Shown piece by piece: positions 49,676 through 58,942 of a stretch of 64,000 bases of DNA. Origin of the DNA: Lachnospiraceae bacterium (GTDB lineage Bacteria > Bacillota > Clostridia > Lachnospirales > Lachnospiraceae); assembly GCA_022768465.1 (NCBI GenBank), contig JALELZ010000017.1, positions 1 through 64,000 of the forward strand, read 5' to 3'. The translations under genes and the position numbers were made by a program. Numbering within the stretch: position 1 is the first letter of the stretch; every line of letters begins with the position of its first letter. Under the pieces are notes generated by a model, which saw only the letters and a list, made by a program, of their open reading frames with translations, did no database searches and was not told where the DNA came from.

Positions 49676-50469
49676 CTTTCATGCCTCCTTCCGTTATCCG
49701 GATCATTTCCCGGCATTGCAGAAAATTCCGGATTTCTCCTTGAACGTCCTCGCTGCTTTGGAGGCTCAGAGCAGAAAAAGTTCTTTAACGGAGGCGAATT
49801 CTTCATTGAAACATAGTCATCGACCACAGTACCCTTATCCATAACGATTACTCTTTTGTCCACGGATTCAACCAACTGCTTGGAATGCGTGATGACAATA
49901 ACTGTTGTTCCCATTTGATTTATCTCAAGAAGGAGTCTTAATATCTCCTCTGAATTTCTCTCATCCAGATTGCCTGTAGGCTCATCCGCAAGAATAACAG
50001 AGGGTCTGTTGATGAGCGCTCTGGCTATTGCCACTCTCTGCTGCTCACCTCCGGAAAGCTGATTAGGCATATTTTTATATTTTGCCGAAATTCCTGTGAG
50101 TTTCATCATCTCCGGAACATTTCTTCTTATTTCGGCTCCGGAAGCTCCTATTACTCTCTGCGCAAAAGCTATATTTTCAAAAACATTTCTGTCATTTAAC
50201 AGTCTGAAATCCTGGAAAACTATACCAAGCTGACGTCTGTAGCGCGGAATCTCTCTTTCCCTAAGTCTTCCTATATCTCTTCCTGCTACGAGTACCTCTC
50301 CCTCGGTAGCCTTAAGCTCTCTTGTAATAAGCTTTAACAGCGTCGATTTACCCGCGCCTGACCTTCCGGTCACGAAAACAAACTCACCGTCTCCAACAGT
50401 GAGGTTAATATCTCTTATTGCTCTATTTCCGGTATCATATACCTTGCTGACATTATTGAATTCTATCAT
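49672..50469 (-). CDS. ftsE: Cell division ATP-binding protein FtsE
   Basis: 265 aa; [49 protein letters not shown]. Confidence 0.94.
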   Translation of the reverse strand: MIEFNNVSKVYDTGNRAIRDINLTVGDGEFVFVTGRSGAGKSTLLKLITRELKATEGEVLVAGRDIGRLREREIPRYRRQLGIVFQDFRLLNDRNVFENIAFAQRVIGASGAEIRRNVPEMMKLTGISAKYKNMPNQLSGGEQQRVAIARALINRPSVILADEPTGNLDERNSEEILRLLLEINQMGTTVIVITHSKQLVESVDKRVIVMDKGTVVDDYVSMKNSPPLKNFFCSEPPKQRGRSRRNPEFSAMPGNDPDNGRRHER

Positions 50470-50571
50470 GTTCTGCGTTCGTATTATATTGTCGTATGTA
50501 ACAGTTATGCAGGCAGAATTACTCCGCCTGCATAAACATTTGCCGAATAGATCTGAAGTGCTTTACGTTTA

Positions 50572-51660
50572 TCAGTAATCTATCCTGTCCATATAGTCGA
50601 TGTATTTTACTACCATGAGAGCGATCTTAAAGGTAATAGCATCTTCAAAAACTCTAAGATCAAGACCGGTCTGTTTCTGCAGCTTGTCGAGTCTGTAGAC
50701 GAGAGTATTTCTATGGATAAAGAGCTGCCTTGAGGTCTCTGAAACATTCAGATTGTTCTCAAAGAACTTATTAATGGTAGTAAGTGTCTCTTCATCAAAT
50801 TCATCGATAGTTCTTCCGCCGAATATTTCTTTAATGAACATACGGCAGAGATTTATCGGAAGCTGATAAATAAGACGTCCGATACCGAGTCCGCTGAATG
50901 AAATTATCTTTCTGTCTTCGTAGAAAATACTGCGGACATCGTGAGCAAGTCTTGCTTCCTTGTATGATTTTGAAACGTCCTTAAGCTCCTCAACAATAGA
51001 ACCATAGGCGATATCAGCATCAAGACCTGCATCGTTTATAGCTTTGAGCATGCTCTCGGCATAGGCCTTAAGCTCCTCATCACGATCATTCTTATTCTTT
51101 ACGGCATGAACAACTATCTGGTTATTCTCATCCGTGCCGGTGATGAAATCATCTGCATTGGCAGATACGATCTGCTTTAAAAGTTCATGAATAGGCAGCT
51201 GCTCGCGTCCTTCGCTCTTTACGATAAATACCGCTCTAGGCTCCTTGAATTCTATGTGAAGTCTGCGCGAACGGTTGAAAATATCTATCTGCAGAAGATT
51301 ATCAAGAAGAAGATTCTTGATGAAGCTGTCCTTATCCATCTTCTCCTTATAAGCAAGCATCAGACCTTCCATCTGAACCGCTATGAGCTTGGAAGCCATC
51401 AGTGAATTATCAGAGTCCTTTCTTACTGCAGAAATAAACTCCGTTTCGCCTTCCTGACAGATACGGTTAATGTAAAAGCTGCCATTATCGTTGGCAGAGT
51501 CTCCGCTCAAGATGAATGCAACGATTTCTCTTTCGTCAATGCCGCTCATGTCCCCCTTCACAGCAACGTTTTTACCGTCGCTTGCATATATAGCCGCATT
51601 AACATTTGTGATCGTTGCTATTTCAACCAGTACATTCTGTACTATCTGATTAGAAACCAT
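50572..51660 (-). CDS. CdaR/PucR-type transcriptional regulator
   Basis: 362 aa; sugar-diacid recognition-like N-terminus, C-terminal HTH FFENNLNVSETSRQLFIHRNTLVYRLDKLQKQTGLDLR. Confidence 0.88.
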   Translation of the reverse strand: MVSNQIVQNVLVEIATITNVNAAIYASDGKNVAVKGDMSGIDEREIVAFILSGDSANDNGSFYINRICQEGETEFISAVRKDSDNSLMASKLIAVQMEGLMLAYKEKMDKDSFIKNLLLDNLLQIDIFNRSRRLHIEFKEPRAVFIVKSEGREQLPIHELLKQIVSANADDFITGTDENNQIVVHAVKNKNDRDEELKAYAESMLKAINDAGLDADIAYGSIVEELKDVSKSYKEARLAHDVRSIFYEDRKIISFSGLGIGRLIYQLPINLCRMFIKEIFGGRTIDEFDEETLTTINKFFENNLNVSETSRQLFIHRNTLVYRLDKLQKQTGLDLRVFEDAITFKIALMVVKYIDYMDRIDY

Positions 51661-51964
51661 ATCGCTCTCCTCCTAATCATAATTAAAATTGCACAAAACC
51701 TATACTAATTTTATCAAATATTCAGTGATTTACAATAAGTAAATATAAAAATTCACAAACTTTTATCAATCAATTTATGCATTGTAAGCAAAGTGTTTTT
51801 TTTGCAATCGTCAAGTCGTATTCTCTCACGAAATTTAGCCTGATAAATCATCAAAATGTGACCAATATTATTTCTCTCGTTCATATTTTCGTCAAAAGAT
51901 GGTACTATATTTATAGGATATTTAAGCGGATGTCCTGCATTGTCCGCATTTTATGGGAGATATC

Positions 51965-52438
51965 ATGAATATACTGTTTTATCTTACACCTAAGTGTGAC
52001 TGTGCTTTTTTAGAAGAGGATGACACACTGCGTCAGGCTCTCGAAAAAATGGAAGTACGCCGCCACGCGGCTATACCTCTTTTAAGTAAAAACGGTCAAT
52101 ACATAGGCACCATCACAGAAGGCGATCTTTTGTGGAACATTAAAAACAAATACAATCTCGACCTGCATGAAGCCGAACGCATCAAGATAACCTCTATAGA
52201 CCGAAGACGGGATTATATGCCGATTTCTATCCGTTCCAATATGGAGGATCTTTGCGAATTAGCGGTTCATCAGAATTTTGTTCCTGTATGCGATGACAAC
52301 GACAGCTTTATAGGCATTGTCACCAGACAGGAAATCATCAAGTACTTCAGAAATCAACTCGCTGCTGCTGAGAATGCAGTCAAAAAGGAAGAACCCTTAA
52401 AGCTTCATTCAACACGCGAGCCGGCTGCCGTATTCTGA
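51965..52438 (+). CDS. CBS domain protein
   Basis: MNILFYLTPKCDCAFLEEDDTLRQALEKMEVRRHAAIPLLSKNGQYIGTITEGDLLW and a second CBS motif. ORF opens at 51953. Confidence 0.85.
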   Translation: MNILFYLTPKCDCAFLEEDDTLRQALEKMEVRRHAAIPLLSKNGQYIGTITEGDLLWNIKNKYNLDLHEAERIKITSIDRRRDYMPISIRSNMEDLCELAVHQNFVPVCDDNDSFIGIVTRQEIIKYFRNQLAAAENAVKKEEPLKLHSTREPAAVF

Positions 52439-52465
52439 GAGCTTCAACTAAACATTTTTATCAAA

Positions 52466-52502
52466 GCCGCTCCGGCAATTTCTAACGGAGCGGCATTTTT
52501 TA
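52466..52502. terminator. Intrinsic terminator between convergent CBS and cvfB-like genes
   Basis: GCCGCTCCG (466-474)/CGGAGCGGC (486-494) followed by ATTTTTT. Confidence 0.85.
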
Positions 52503-52520
52503 TATCGATCTGTCAGTCTT

Positions 52521-53975
52521 TCAATCTTTAATGAGAGTAACAGTATCCTTTTCTCTATCCAGTTCAACTATACGGTTTCTGTACAGATGTCCTAAAGCAC
52601 GCTTAAACTGATTCTTGCTCATTGCATAAGTCTCTTCGATAAACTCTGCATCAGCCCTGTCTCCGTAAGGAAGAAAGCCGTTATTTCTTCTAAGCTCATA
52701 AAGAATAACATCAGCATCCTCCTGAACAGTCTTATAAAGCTTTTCTCTTATAAGAAGATCAAGCTTTCCGTCTTCTCTTACCTTAGCAACTCTTGCCTCG
52801 ACCTCATCTCCGTACTCATAGTTTTTGAAGGTCTCGTTTATAGGTACAAGTCCGTAGTACTTATTGTCTACTGCAATAAATATGCCTAACTTAGGATTGA
52901 TCTCATATACAAATCCGGTTACTCTGTCATCTTCCTTATATGGGCTGTGCTTATCAAGATGAGCATAGACTCTCATAGTAGCAGCCTGTCTGCCTGACTT
53001 ATCAGAATAGAGCCATACAAGCACTTCATCGCCAACCTCAGGCGCTGTTATCTGCTCCTTGAACGGAAGCAGCACCTGCTTTGGTACTCCGTTGTCGAGA
53101 AATACTCCGATGCGGGTAGAAGCAGCAACTCTTAATATGCCGACCTCGCCCTCTTTAAGGATAGGAGTTCTCATGGTGCAGGCCATTCTTCCGCCCTTGT
53201 CCTCATAAAAATGAACGCTTACTATATCTCCGGCCTTCGGTCTGCCGAGTTGCTCTGCAAAAGGAAGAAGTATACGTCTGTTTTCTCCGATTTTTCTTCC
53301 GAACGGGCTGTTTAAAATTTCTTCAGGTGCATTTACAAATGCTCCTATCTCTGAGGTAGTCTCGATCTTAACCTTATAGGCCTTGCTGAAAATTGATTCA
53401 GGTGACTTTTCTCTTTCTTTGCCTCTGTGATTTCTGCCGCGCCCGTCACGGTCTCCGAAACGGCGGTCTCTGTCATGATCACGATCTGATCTGTTGAAGC
53501 CGCGTCTTTCTCCGTCTCTTCCGCTTCTGTCAAAGCTGCGTCCGCCGCGATCATTTCTGTCATTAAAGCTTCTTCCATCTCCGCGGTCTCTGAAATCTCT
53601 TTTCTCTCTTCTGTCTCCGTCAAAGTCTCTGCGGAAGCCTCTGCCTCTGTCTGCACGGTCATGGCCTGCTCCAAAGTCCTTATTGTCTCTGTCCGCATTT
53701 GTACGATCATTTCTGCTCTTTGCAAACACTCCTGAATTTACAACCTTGGAAAATGCAGAATTCCCTCCTCTTCTGCCCTTTCCTTTTACCGGCTTTGATT
53801 CGGATGCCTCAGTAAATCCCTGCTCTCCGCCTTCATATGACGAAGTGTTTTTTGCATCAGAAAAGGCCTCATCGCACGGATATGAGCTTCTTTCGGCAGG
53901 ATCATCGCATGGGTAGCTTTTTCTTTCTGTCGGCTCATCGCATGGGTAGGCCTTATTTTCAAAATCATTATTCAT
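52521..53975 (-). CDS. CvfB-like S1 RNA-binding protein with an Arg/Asp/Gly-rich N-terminal extension
   Basis: 484 aa; C-terminal S1-like repeats and winged helix (FKRALGHLYRNRIVELD); N-terminal YPCDEP triplication and a long RD/RG-rich tract. Confidence 0.85.
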   Translation of the reverse strand: MNNDFENKAYPCDEPTERKSYPCDDPAERSSYPCDEAFSDAKNTSSYEGGEQGFTEASESKPVKGKGRRGGNSAFSKVVNSGVFAKSRNDRTNADRDNKDFGAGHDRADRGRGFRRDFDGDRREKRDFRDRGDGRSFNDRNDRGGRSFDRSGRDGERRGFNRSDRDHDRDRRFGDRDGRGRNHRGKEREKSPESIFSKAYKVKIETTSEIGAFVNAPEEILNSPFGRKIGENRRILLPFAEQLGRPKAGDIVSVHFYEDKGGRMACTMRTPILKEGEVGILRVAASTRIGVFLDNGVPKQVLLPFKEQITAPEVGDEVLVWLYSDKSGRQAATMRVYAHLDKHSPYKEDDRVTGFVYEINPKLGIFIAVDNKYYGLVPINETFKNYEYGDEVEARVAKVREDGKLDLLIREKLYKTVQEDADVILYELRRNNGFLPYGDRADAEFIEETYAMSKNQFKRALGHLYRNRIVELDREKDTVTLIKD

Positions 53976-54323
53976 TTTAAGTCTCTCCGTTCTTTTTTCA
54001 ATTTCTGCAATATATGCAGATAGGTTAATGGTGCTTCGCGCAGATATCCGTACCTTCTAATTATTCATTTCCATCGGATATCAGTCACACATTTTATACA
54101 CCAAAAGGGCTTCAAAGTCCATCATTTTTTTATGCTTTGACGCATTTTATTGTCTTTTTTTATCATGATTTTGGAATTATGTACAGATAACAAGAGTTTT
54201 TATACAACCTTTAAATATTCCAATACAACATTCATATAAATATATTTTCAGCTCGTCGAAGATTGTATTTACATTTGTGCAATCTGTCGAATTCTTCCAA
54301 GTGAAAATCGGATAATCCGCGAA

Positions 54324-54352
54324 TTGTTTCAGCGTGATGCGCATGTTATTAT
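54324..54352 (+). promoter_or_regulatory. Predicted promoter of the ncRNA candidate
   Basis: TTGTTT (54324-54329), 17 bp, TATTAT (54347-54352). Confidence 0.55.
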
Positions 54353-54358
54353 ATAGTC

Positions 54359-54620
54359 AACTTAAGAAAGAACTTATCCGAAGTTCACATATATACCGAC
54401 AAAAGTCACATATGCAAGATTACAAATGTAATACTTATACATAGTACGAAAAGGGTAAAACTTCCGACGAAGTAATGAAAAGATATCCTTCGGATAGGAA
54501 TCAGACTTAAGATAATATAAAACTGAATATCGATGAGAGGACGTTTATTCCAGGAAAGAAGGTAAATGCCAATGGAAATCTCAAACTAAAGACCACCGTG
54601 TAAAGAAACGGTGGTCTTTA
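54359..54620 (+). ncRNA. Candidate structured non-coding RNA, family unassigned
   Basis: No credible ORF. Long-range helix CTTATCCGAAG (54373-54383)/CTTCGGATAGG (54488-54498) capped outside by CTTAAG pairs (54361-54366/54506-54511); local hairpins ATTAC-AAAT-GTAAT and ACTTC-CGAC-GAAGT; promoter upstream and terminator at the 3' end. Confidence 0.6.
54588..54619. terminator. Intrinsic terminator at the end of the ncRNA candidate
   Basis: AAAGACCACCGT (588-599)/ACGGTGGTCTTT (608-619) perfect 12-bp stem. Confidence 0.88.
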
Positions 54621-54628
54621 ATTTACGT

Positions 54629-55879
54629 TTATCCGTATGCCAGTGTCAGTCTGGACAATATTGTACTTTCAGTCATAAATGGAAGACATATATTATTCTC
54701 TCCCTTTGCTATAATGAGATCCTCGCCTCTCTGACTGATCAGTACGGAGTATGTTTCGCTTATGTAGTTAGGTCCGTCTGCAGTGCCGTAGCTGTTACCT
54801 CCGACTCTGGAAAGATCTATAGTTACAAGACTTGGCTTTTCGATACTTGTCTGGATAGTCCAGAATCCGCTCCACTGCTCTTCATATTCCGTTTCACCTT
54901 CGTAGCACCAGTCAAGGTCTGCTGCACCTCCGTTTTCATCGCCCGGATAAAAGGTCAATACGAAATGCCCTCTTTTATCAGTCTCCCATGCAGTCGTGGT
55001 TATGCTCCATGTCATTCCCCATTCATCAGAGCCTGCAAGCCCCAATGCTGTAGGTCCGCACCATCCGTCTGCCATCCATGTTTTTAATTCAAGCGGTACA
55101 TAGCTCGGGCCGTACTCTGTAAAATCCCATGAATAACAATTGCCGTCTTCAGGTATACACGGGATAACAGTATCTTCGTCTCCGAGTCCCGGATACCACG
55201 TGCAGGTGTTTCCGCTGTTATCAGTGATATTTACCTGTGTGTCAAAATCAGCATCCGGATCCATTCCCAAATTCGCAAACAGAAGAATAGGTTCTCCGCT
55301 TTCAGATCTGTATATAACATCTGAAACATCCTCTATCTCCCAGGTATCTGTATTCCACTTTATGCGATTTGCAGCAATAGTTGCATTTTCATCTACAGGA
55401 ACTATAACATACAGATTTCCTACACTGCCTACTATATGGTCTTCATCAATTTCTCTGATGAAAGGATATTTCTCTAGGAGCTCTGCATTATTCTCTTCAA
55501 GCCATTTCGGGAAGCCCTTTTCAAAGCCTTCATCAAAAAGTCCGCCTACATTTCCCAGATAAGCCACACCGAACATGACAGGATCATTGTCGATCATCTT
55601 ATGCAGTTCGGCTAATGATGCTGCACCTTCTGCGCTCATTTCCTTTGTTTTTGCTGCATTATCCTTTGTCTTACCGCTTAAACTGCGGTCATGACCGGAC
55701 TTCTTATTCGGAGTTTTTTCATCCTCTTTGGTTAAATCAGGCTCATCCTTGTCTTCTGTTACTTCTGTTGCTTCAGATGCTTCTTTTTTCCCGCCAAGCT
55801 TTGAACATGCTCCTAACAGAAACAGTGCTGCAAATACTGTGAGCAATAAAGCCATTTTTTTATAAATTTTGTTTTTCAT
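54629..55879 (-). CDS. Putative lipoprotein of unknown function
   Basis: 416 aa; signal sequence with lipobox LLGAC, charged linker, then a globular region. Confidence 0.7.
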   Translation of the reverse strand: MKNKIYKKMALLLTVFAALFLLGACSKLGGKKEASEATEVTEDKDEPDLTKEDEKTPNKKSGHDRSLSGKTKDNAAKTKEMSAEGAASLAELHKMIDNDPVMFGVAYLGNVGGLFDEGFEKGFPKWLEENNAELLEKYPFIREIDEDHIVGSVGNLYVIVPVDENATIAANRIKWNTDTWEIEDVSDVIYRSESGEPILLFANLGMDPDADFDTQVNITDNSGNTCTWYPGLGDEDTVIPCIPEDGNCYSWDFTEYGPSYVPLELKTWMADGWCGPTALGLAGSDEWGMTWSITTTAWETDKRGHFVLTFYPGDENGGAADLDWCYEGETEYEEQWSGFWTIQTSIEKPSLVTIDLSRVGGNSYGTADGPNYISETYSVLISQRGEDLIIAKGENNICLPFMTESTILSRLTLAYG

Positions 55880-55900
55880 GCTTCCCTCCTTTCATAATCA

Positions 55901-57115
55901 TCAGAACGATCCGCTTCGGCCTGAGCCTCCGCCTCCGGATTCGCTTACGCTGCCGCCTCCTGACGATGATGAGCCTCCTCCTGAGCTTCGTTCTATTTTT
56001 CGCTTTGTTGTTGTCTGATGCGTGAACTCATCTGTATTTCTTGTAAGATTAAGCTTTCCTGATACAAATTCCTTTGCCGTTGTTTTTTCGGCTACAGGGT
56101 TCATGGTCTTCCACATTAACTGAAGCGGCAGCAATCCTGCTAACAATGACAATCCCACAAAAATCATTATATTGACTGCAGGGCTTCTGCGAACCGGATC
56201 GTTATCGGCTGCTTTTGAAAGATATATCGAACATTCCTCGACATAATCATTGAAACCGCCATACCAGTCATTATCTGCAAAATCATCCAGGAATACCTTT
56301 TCTAATTGTAGCTGTCCGTATTTATCAAAGGCATACTCACAATTCTTTCCGTAACAGAATAAGCCGAATTTCCTGTTTTTCATGCTAAGGAGAAGTATTA
56401 TGCCGTCACGGCCTTCGCCTTCACCCATTTCATTATTATGATATATTGTGTAGGTGGCTTCATAAGGACCTTCGCTGTTATAGTCGTAGTAATCCTCACA
56501 GGTATAGATATATACACCAACTCCGTATTTCTTCGAAACAGCTTCTGCTTTTTGCTGAAGCTCTGCTCTCTCGTCACTGCTTAGGATCTTCGCTTCGTCA
56601 ACGACATTTTCAAGCTCAAGCTGCAAGACTTCCGAAAAGCATTCCGAGCATTCCTCAATATAGTCCTCAAAGCCTCCGTACCAATCATTCTCGATGAAGT
56701 CATCCAGACAAGCATTTACAACATTTTCATAACCATAGCTCTCAAAGGCTTCTTTGCAGTTTTCTCCGTAATAGTAGATCCCGTAATCACGGCTGTTGAC
56801 GCTTAAGAGAAGCATTACGCCTTCGCTGCCCTCGCCTTCACCCATAGTATAATCATGGTATATCTCTTGGGTTGCCGTGAAAACGTCTCCATCGCTTAAG
56901 TCTCTGTAATCCTCGCAGGTGACTATATAAACTCCGATTCCGAACTGCTCCGTAACAGCTTCCGCTTTTTCAGTAAGCTCTGCCTCCTCTTCATCCGTAA
57001 AGATATACGCTGCGTCGGTGACCGTATAAAGCTGAGGCTGTGCAGCCATTGATGTGATAGTAAGCGAAAAGAACGTCAGCAGTATGATAAGCATAAAGCT
57101 TTTAATTTTCTTCAT
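55901..57115 (-). CDS. TPM-domain membrane protein with two tandem TPM-like domains and a Gly/Ser-rich tail
   Basis: 404 aa; two copies of GVGVYI-TCEDY...YH--MGEGEG..G..LLLS...NDWYGGF.DY.EEC; tail SSGGGSSSSGGGSVSESGGGGSGRSGSF. Confidence 0.8.
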   Translation of the reverse strand: MKKIKSFMLIILLTFFSLTITSMAAQPQLYTVTDAAYIFTDEEEAELTEKAEAVTEQFGIGVYIVTCEDYRDLSDGDVFTATQEIYHDYTMGEGEGSEGVMLLLSVNSRDYGIYYYGENCKEAFESYGYENVVNACLDDFIENDWYGGFEDYIEECSECFSEVLQLELENVVDEAKILSSDERAELQQKAEAVSKKYGVGVYIYTCEDYYDYNSEGPYEATYTIYHNNEMGEGEGRDGIILLLSMKNRKFGLFCYGKNCEYAFDKYGQLQLEKVFLDDFADNDWYGGFNDYVEECSIYLSKAADNDPVRRSPAVNIMIFVGLSLLAGLLPLQLMWKTMNPVAEKTTAKEFVSGKLNLTRNTDEFTHQTTTKRKIERSSGGGSSSSGGGSVSESGGGGSGRSGSF

Positions 57116-57125
57116 ATCAGCCCTC

Positions 57126-58361
57126 CTATCTCATCATATAAAGTATCAGGCTCACACTTGCCGCGGAAAGCACGGATGCTACTGCAAGATAAAGCTTAAG
57201 AGCCTGCTTTTTACATACCGGTAGACTGCCGGCAAGCTTTCCCGTCTGTCCGTTAACTGTAAATAAGAAGTCCTGCCCTTCCCATTTAGTATTCAGTACC
57301 CATACCGGCAGGAGTGCATAATGCACCTTTCCTCGCTTAAGCTTAAAGTCCTTACTTGTAATAGAGTGTGTAGTATAGCCTGTTACGGTTTTCTCTATTT
57401 CATTCGTAAATGAGTTGATGCATCGCTTGTCAGCCCTTTCACTGCATTCATTTACACTGACATCATACTTATCGGCCAAAAAGCCCGGCAGATATGCTGT
57501 TGAAAAAGGCTTCAGCTCGTTATAATCATATGGTTCTACAGAATCCATATAATCGTCCGGCATTTTGCTTGAGCCGTCTACAGGAACCTTTTCAAAGGCA
57601 AGATCTCCGGATCTTGTTAAATGATAATGATCCGTGACTGTTATCTCATAATCGCCGGATTTATGAGTATGTGACCTTGTAGCATTAAAATGTACCGTTC
57701 CTTTTGCCTGCCCGTCAAACAGCCAGAATGGCACGTAGACTCCTTTGATTTCCGTTAAATGATTCTTGTTTGAAAATGCTCTCGGAAGCAGCGGTTTTCT
57801 GAGATAAAACCTTTTAAGTGCTTTGATTGCGTCATCCTTAGTTAGTTTAAAAGGAATAACATAATCAGGTTTTAATGCTCCGGCAAACTTTCCAGGTATG
57901 ATAGTTGGATTCCCGCAGTAAGGGCAGGAGGTCGCTATAGTAGTTTCCGTACACATAAGCTCTGCTCCGCAGGAAGGACAGGAATAAACCTTGATATCCT
58001 CTGTATCCTCGCCCCAGTCATCATTGATTTCTGAGGCATCCCACGCGGCTTCAGCTTCTGTCTCCTTGTCTGCATTCCCTCCATCTGCATTTTCAGTTGT
58101 ATCTTCAGCCTCATTATCTATACCGGCAGCTGCTTTCCCGGCTTTTTCCTCTTCCTTTTGCATTTCTGCAGCAGCCTTTGTTTCCTTTTCGGCATAGAGT
58201 GCTTCTATCTCTTCGACACTGAAGCTGGAGCCGCAGTAATCACACTCAAGCCTACCGGAGTTTTGTGAATAATGAAGCGGTCCCGTACATGAAGGACATT
58301 TATAATTTGTTACCTGTACTGCCATAACCTCTATTCCTCCGCACGCCTTATATTTCCGCAA
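57126..58361 (-). CDS. Zinc-ribbon membrane protein (TFIIB-type zinc finger-like)
   Basis: 411 aa; two CxxC pairs at YKCPSCTGPLHYSQNSGRLECDYCGSSF and YSCPSCGAELMCTETTIATSCPYCGNP; C-terminal TM helix. Confidence 0.78.
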   Translation of the reverse strand: MRKYKACGGIEVMAVQVTNYKCPSCTGPLHYSQNSGRLECDYCGSSFSVEEIEALYAEKETKAAAEMQKEEEKAGKAAAGIDNEAEDTTENADGGNADKETEAEAAWDASEINDDWGEDTEDIKVYSCPSCGAELMCTETTIATSCPYCGNPTIIPGKFAGALKPDYVIPFKLTKDDAIKALKRFYLRKPLLPRAFSNKNHLTEIKGVYVPFWLFDGQAKGTVHFNATRSHTHKSGDYEITVTDHYHLTRSGDLAFEKVPVDGSSKMPDDYMDSVEPYDYNELKPFSTAYLPGFLADKYDVSVNECSERADKRCINSFTNEIEKTVTGYTTHSITSKDFKLKRGKVHYALLPVWVLNTKWEGQDFLFTVNGQTGKLAGSLPVCKKQALKLYLAVASVLSAASVSLILYMMR

Positions 58362-58397
58362 TCAGTACGATATGGGTTTTTACGGTTTTTACTGTTC

Positions 58398-58757
58398 TTA
58401 CTGTTTTTTCTGATTTTTTTGCTTTTTCTGTTTGTTATTTTTCTTTTTGTTCTTATTACCCGGCTTTTCTTCCGGATCCTTAGTAAGCATAAAGGCCAGA
58501 CATACACCAAAAAGACCGGAGCCTGCAAGTGACAGTAGTTCAAATATCCCGCCTGATTCGCGGATTGTGATAATCAATCCTATATAGATCAAGACCAATC
58601 CTACGCCTGACAATATCCCTATCGGCTTACCAAACCTTTTTGCACTGATAATACTTCCGGACATACATAAAAATGAGCCGATAAATGAAATGCTTACTCC
58701 TACGATCCAAAACTCGTAAAACATACCTGCCAATAACTTAGCTGCGGACTCTCCCAT
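58398..58757 (-). CDS. Small membrane protein with Lys/Asn-rich tail
   Basis: 119 aa; hydrophobic helices followed by KNKKKNNKQKKQKNQKKQ. Confidence 0.65.
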   Translation of the reverse strand: MGESAAKLLAGMFYEFWIVGVSISFIGSFLCMSGSIISAKRFGKPIGILSGVGLVLIYIGLIITIRESGGIFELLSLAGSGLFGVCLAFMLTKDPEEKPGNKNKKKNNKQKKQKNQKKQ

Positions 58758-58777
58758 ATTTATGCTCCTTTATTTAA

Positions 58778-58877
58778 AAACACTCTCACAGCCTGCCCTT
58801 TGTGCCGACTTACGATCGTTGGATATTAAAATCTAACTTGCGAATCAGTACATTTACCAGTTACTGTGAGAGTGTTT
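58778..58877 (-). repeat. Long-range inverted repeat between gap and the small membrane protein gene
   Basis: AAACACTCTCACAG (58778-58791)/CTGTGAGAGTGTTT (58864-58877), 14 bp perfect, 72-nt loop; T-rich after the distal arm on the minus strand. Confidence 0.85.
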
Positions 58878-58942
58878 AAGTTATTGTTTGTTTCGTTGTC
58901 TGTTCAGAAATCAAAAAGATATAGTGATGGCAAAAGTTTATA

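Noticed and set aside
53345-53916. Antisense or alternate-frame ORFs (126 aa minus, 140 aa plus) over the cvfB-like gene
   Set aside because: Low-complexity shadows of the RD/RG-rich codons; no RBS or recognisable domain.
54359-54620. tmRNA, SRP RNA, RNase P RNA or c-di-GMP riboswitch identity for the ncRNA
   Set aside because: None of their conserved motifs could be recognised by eye; left unassigned rather than forced.
54611-55087. 158-aa plus-strand ORF opposite the lipoprotein gene
   Set aside because: Starts inside the terminator and is antisense to a supported CDS.
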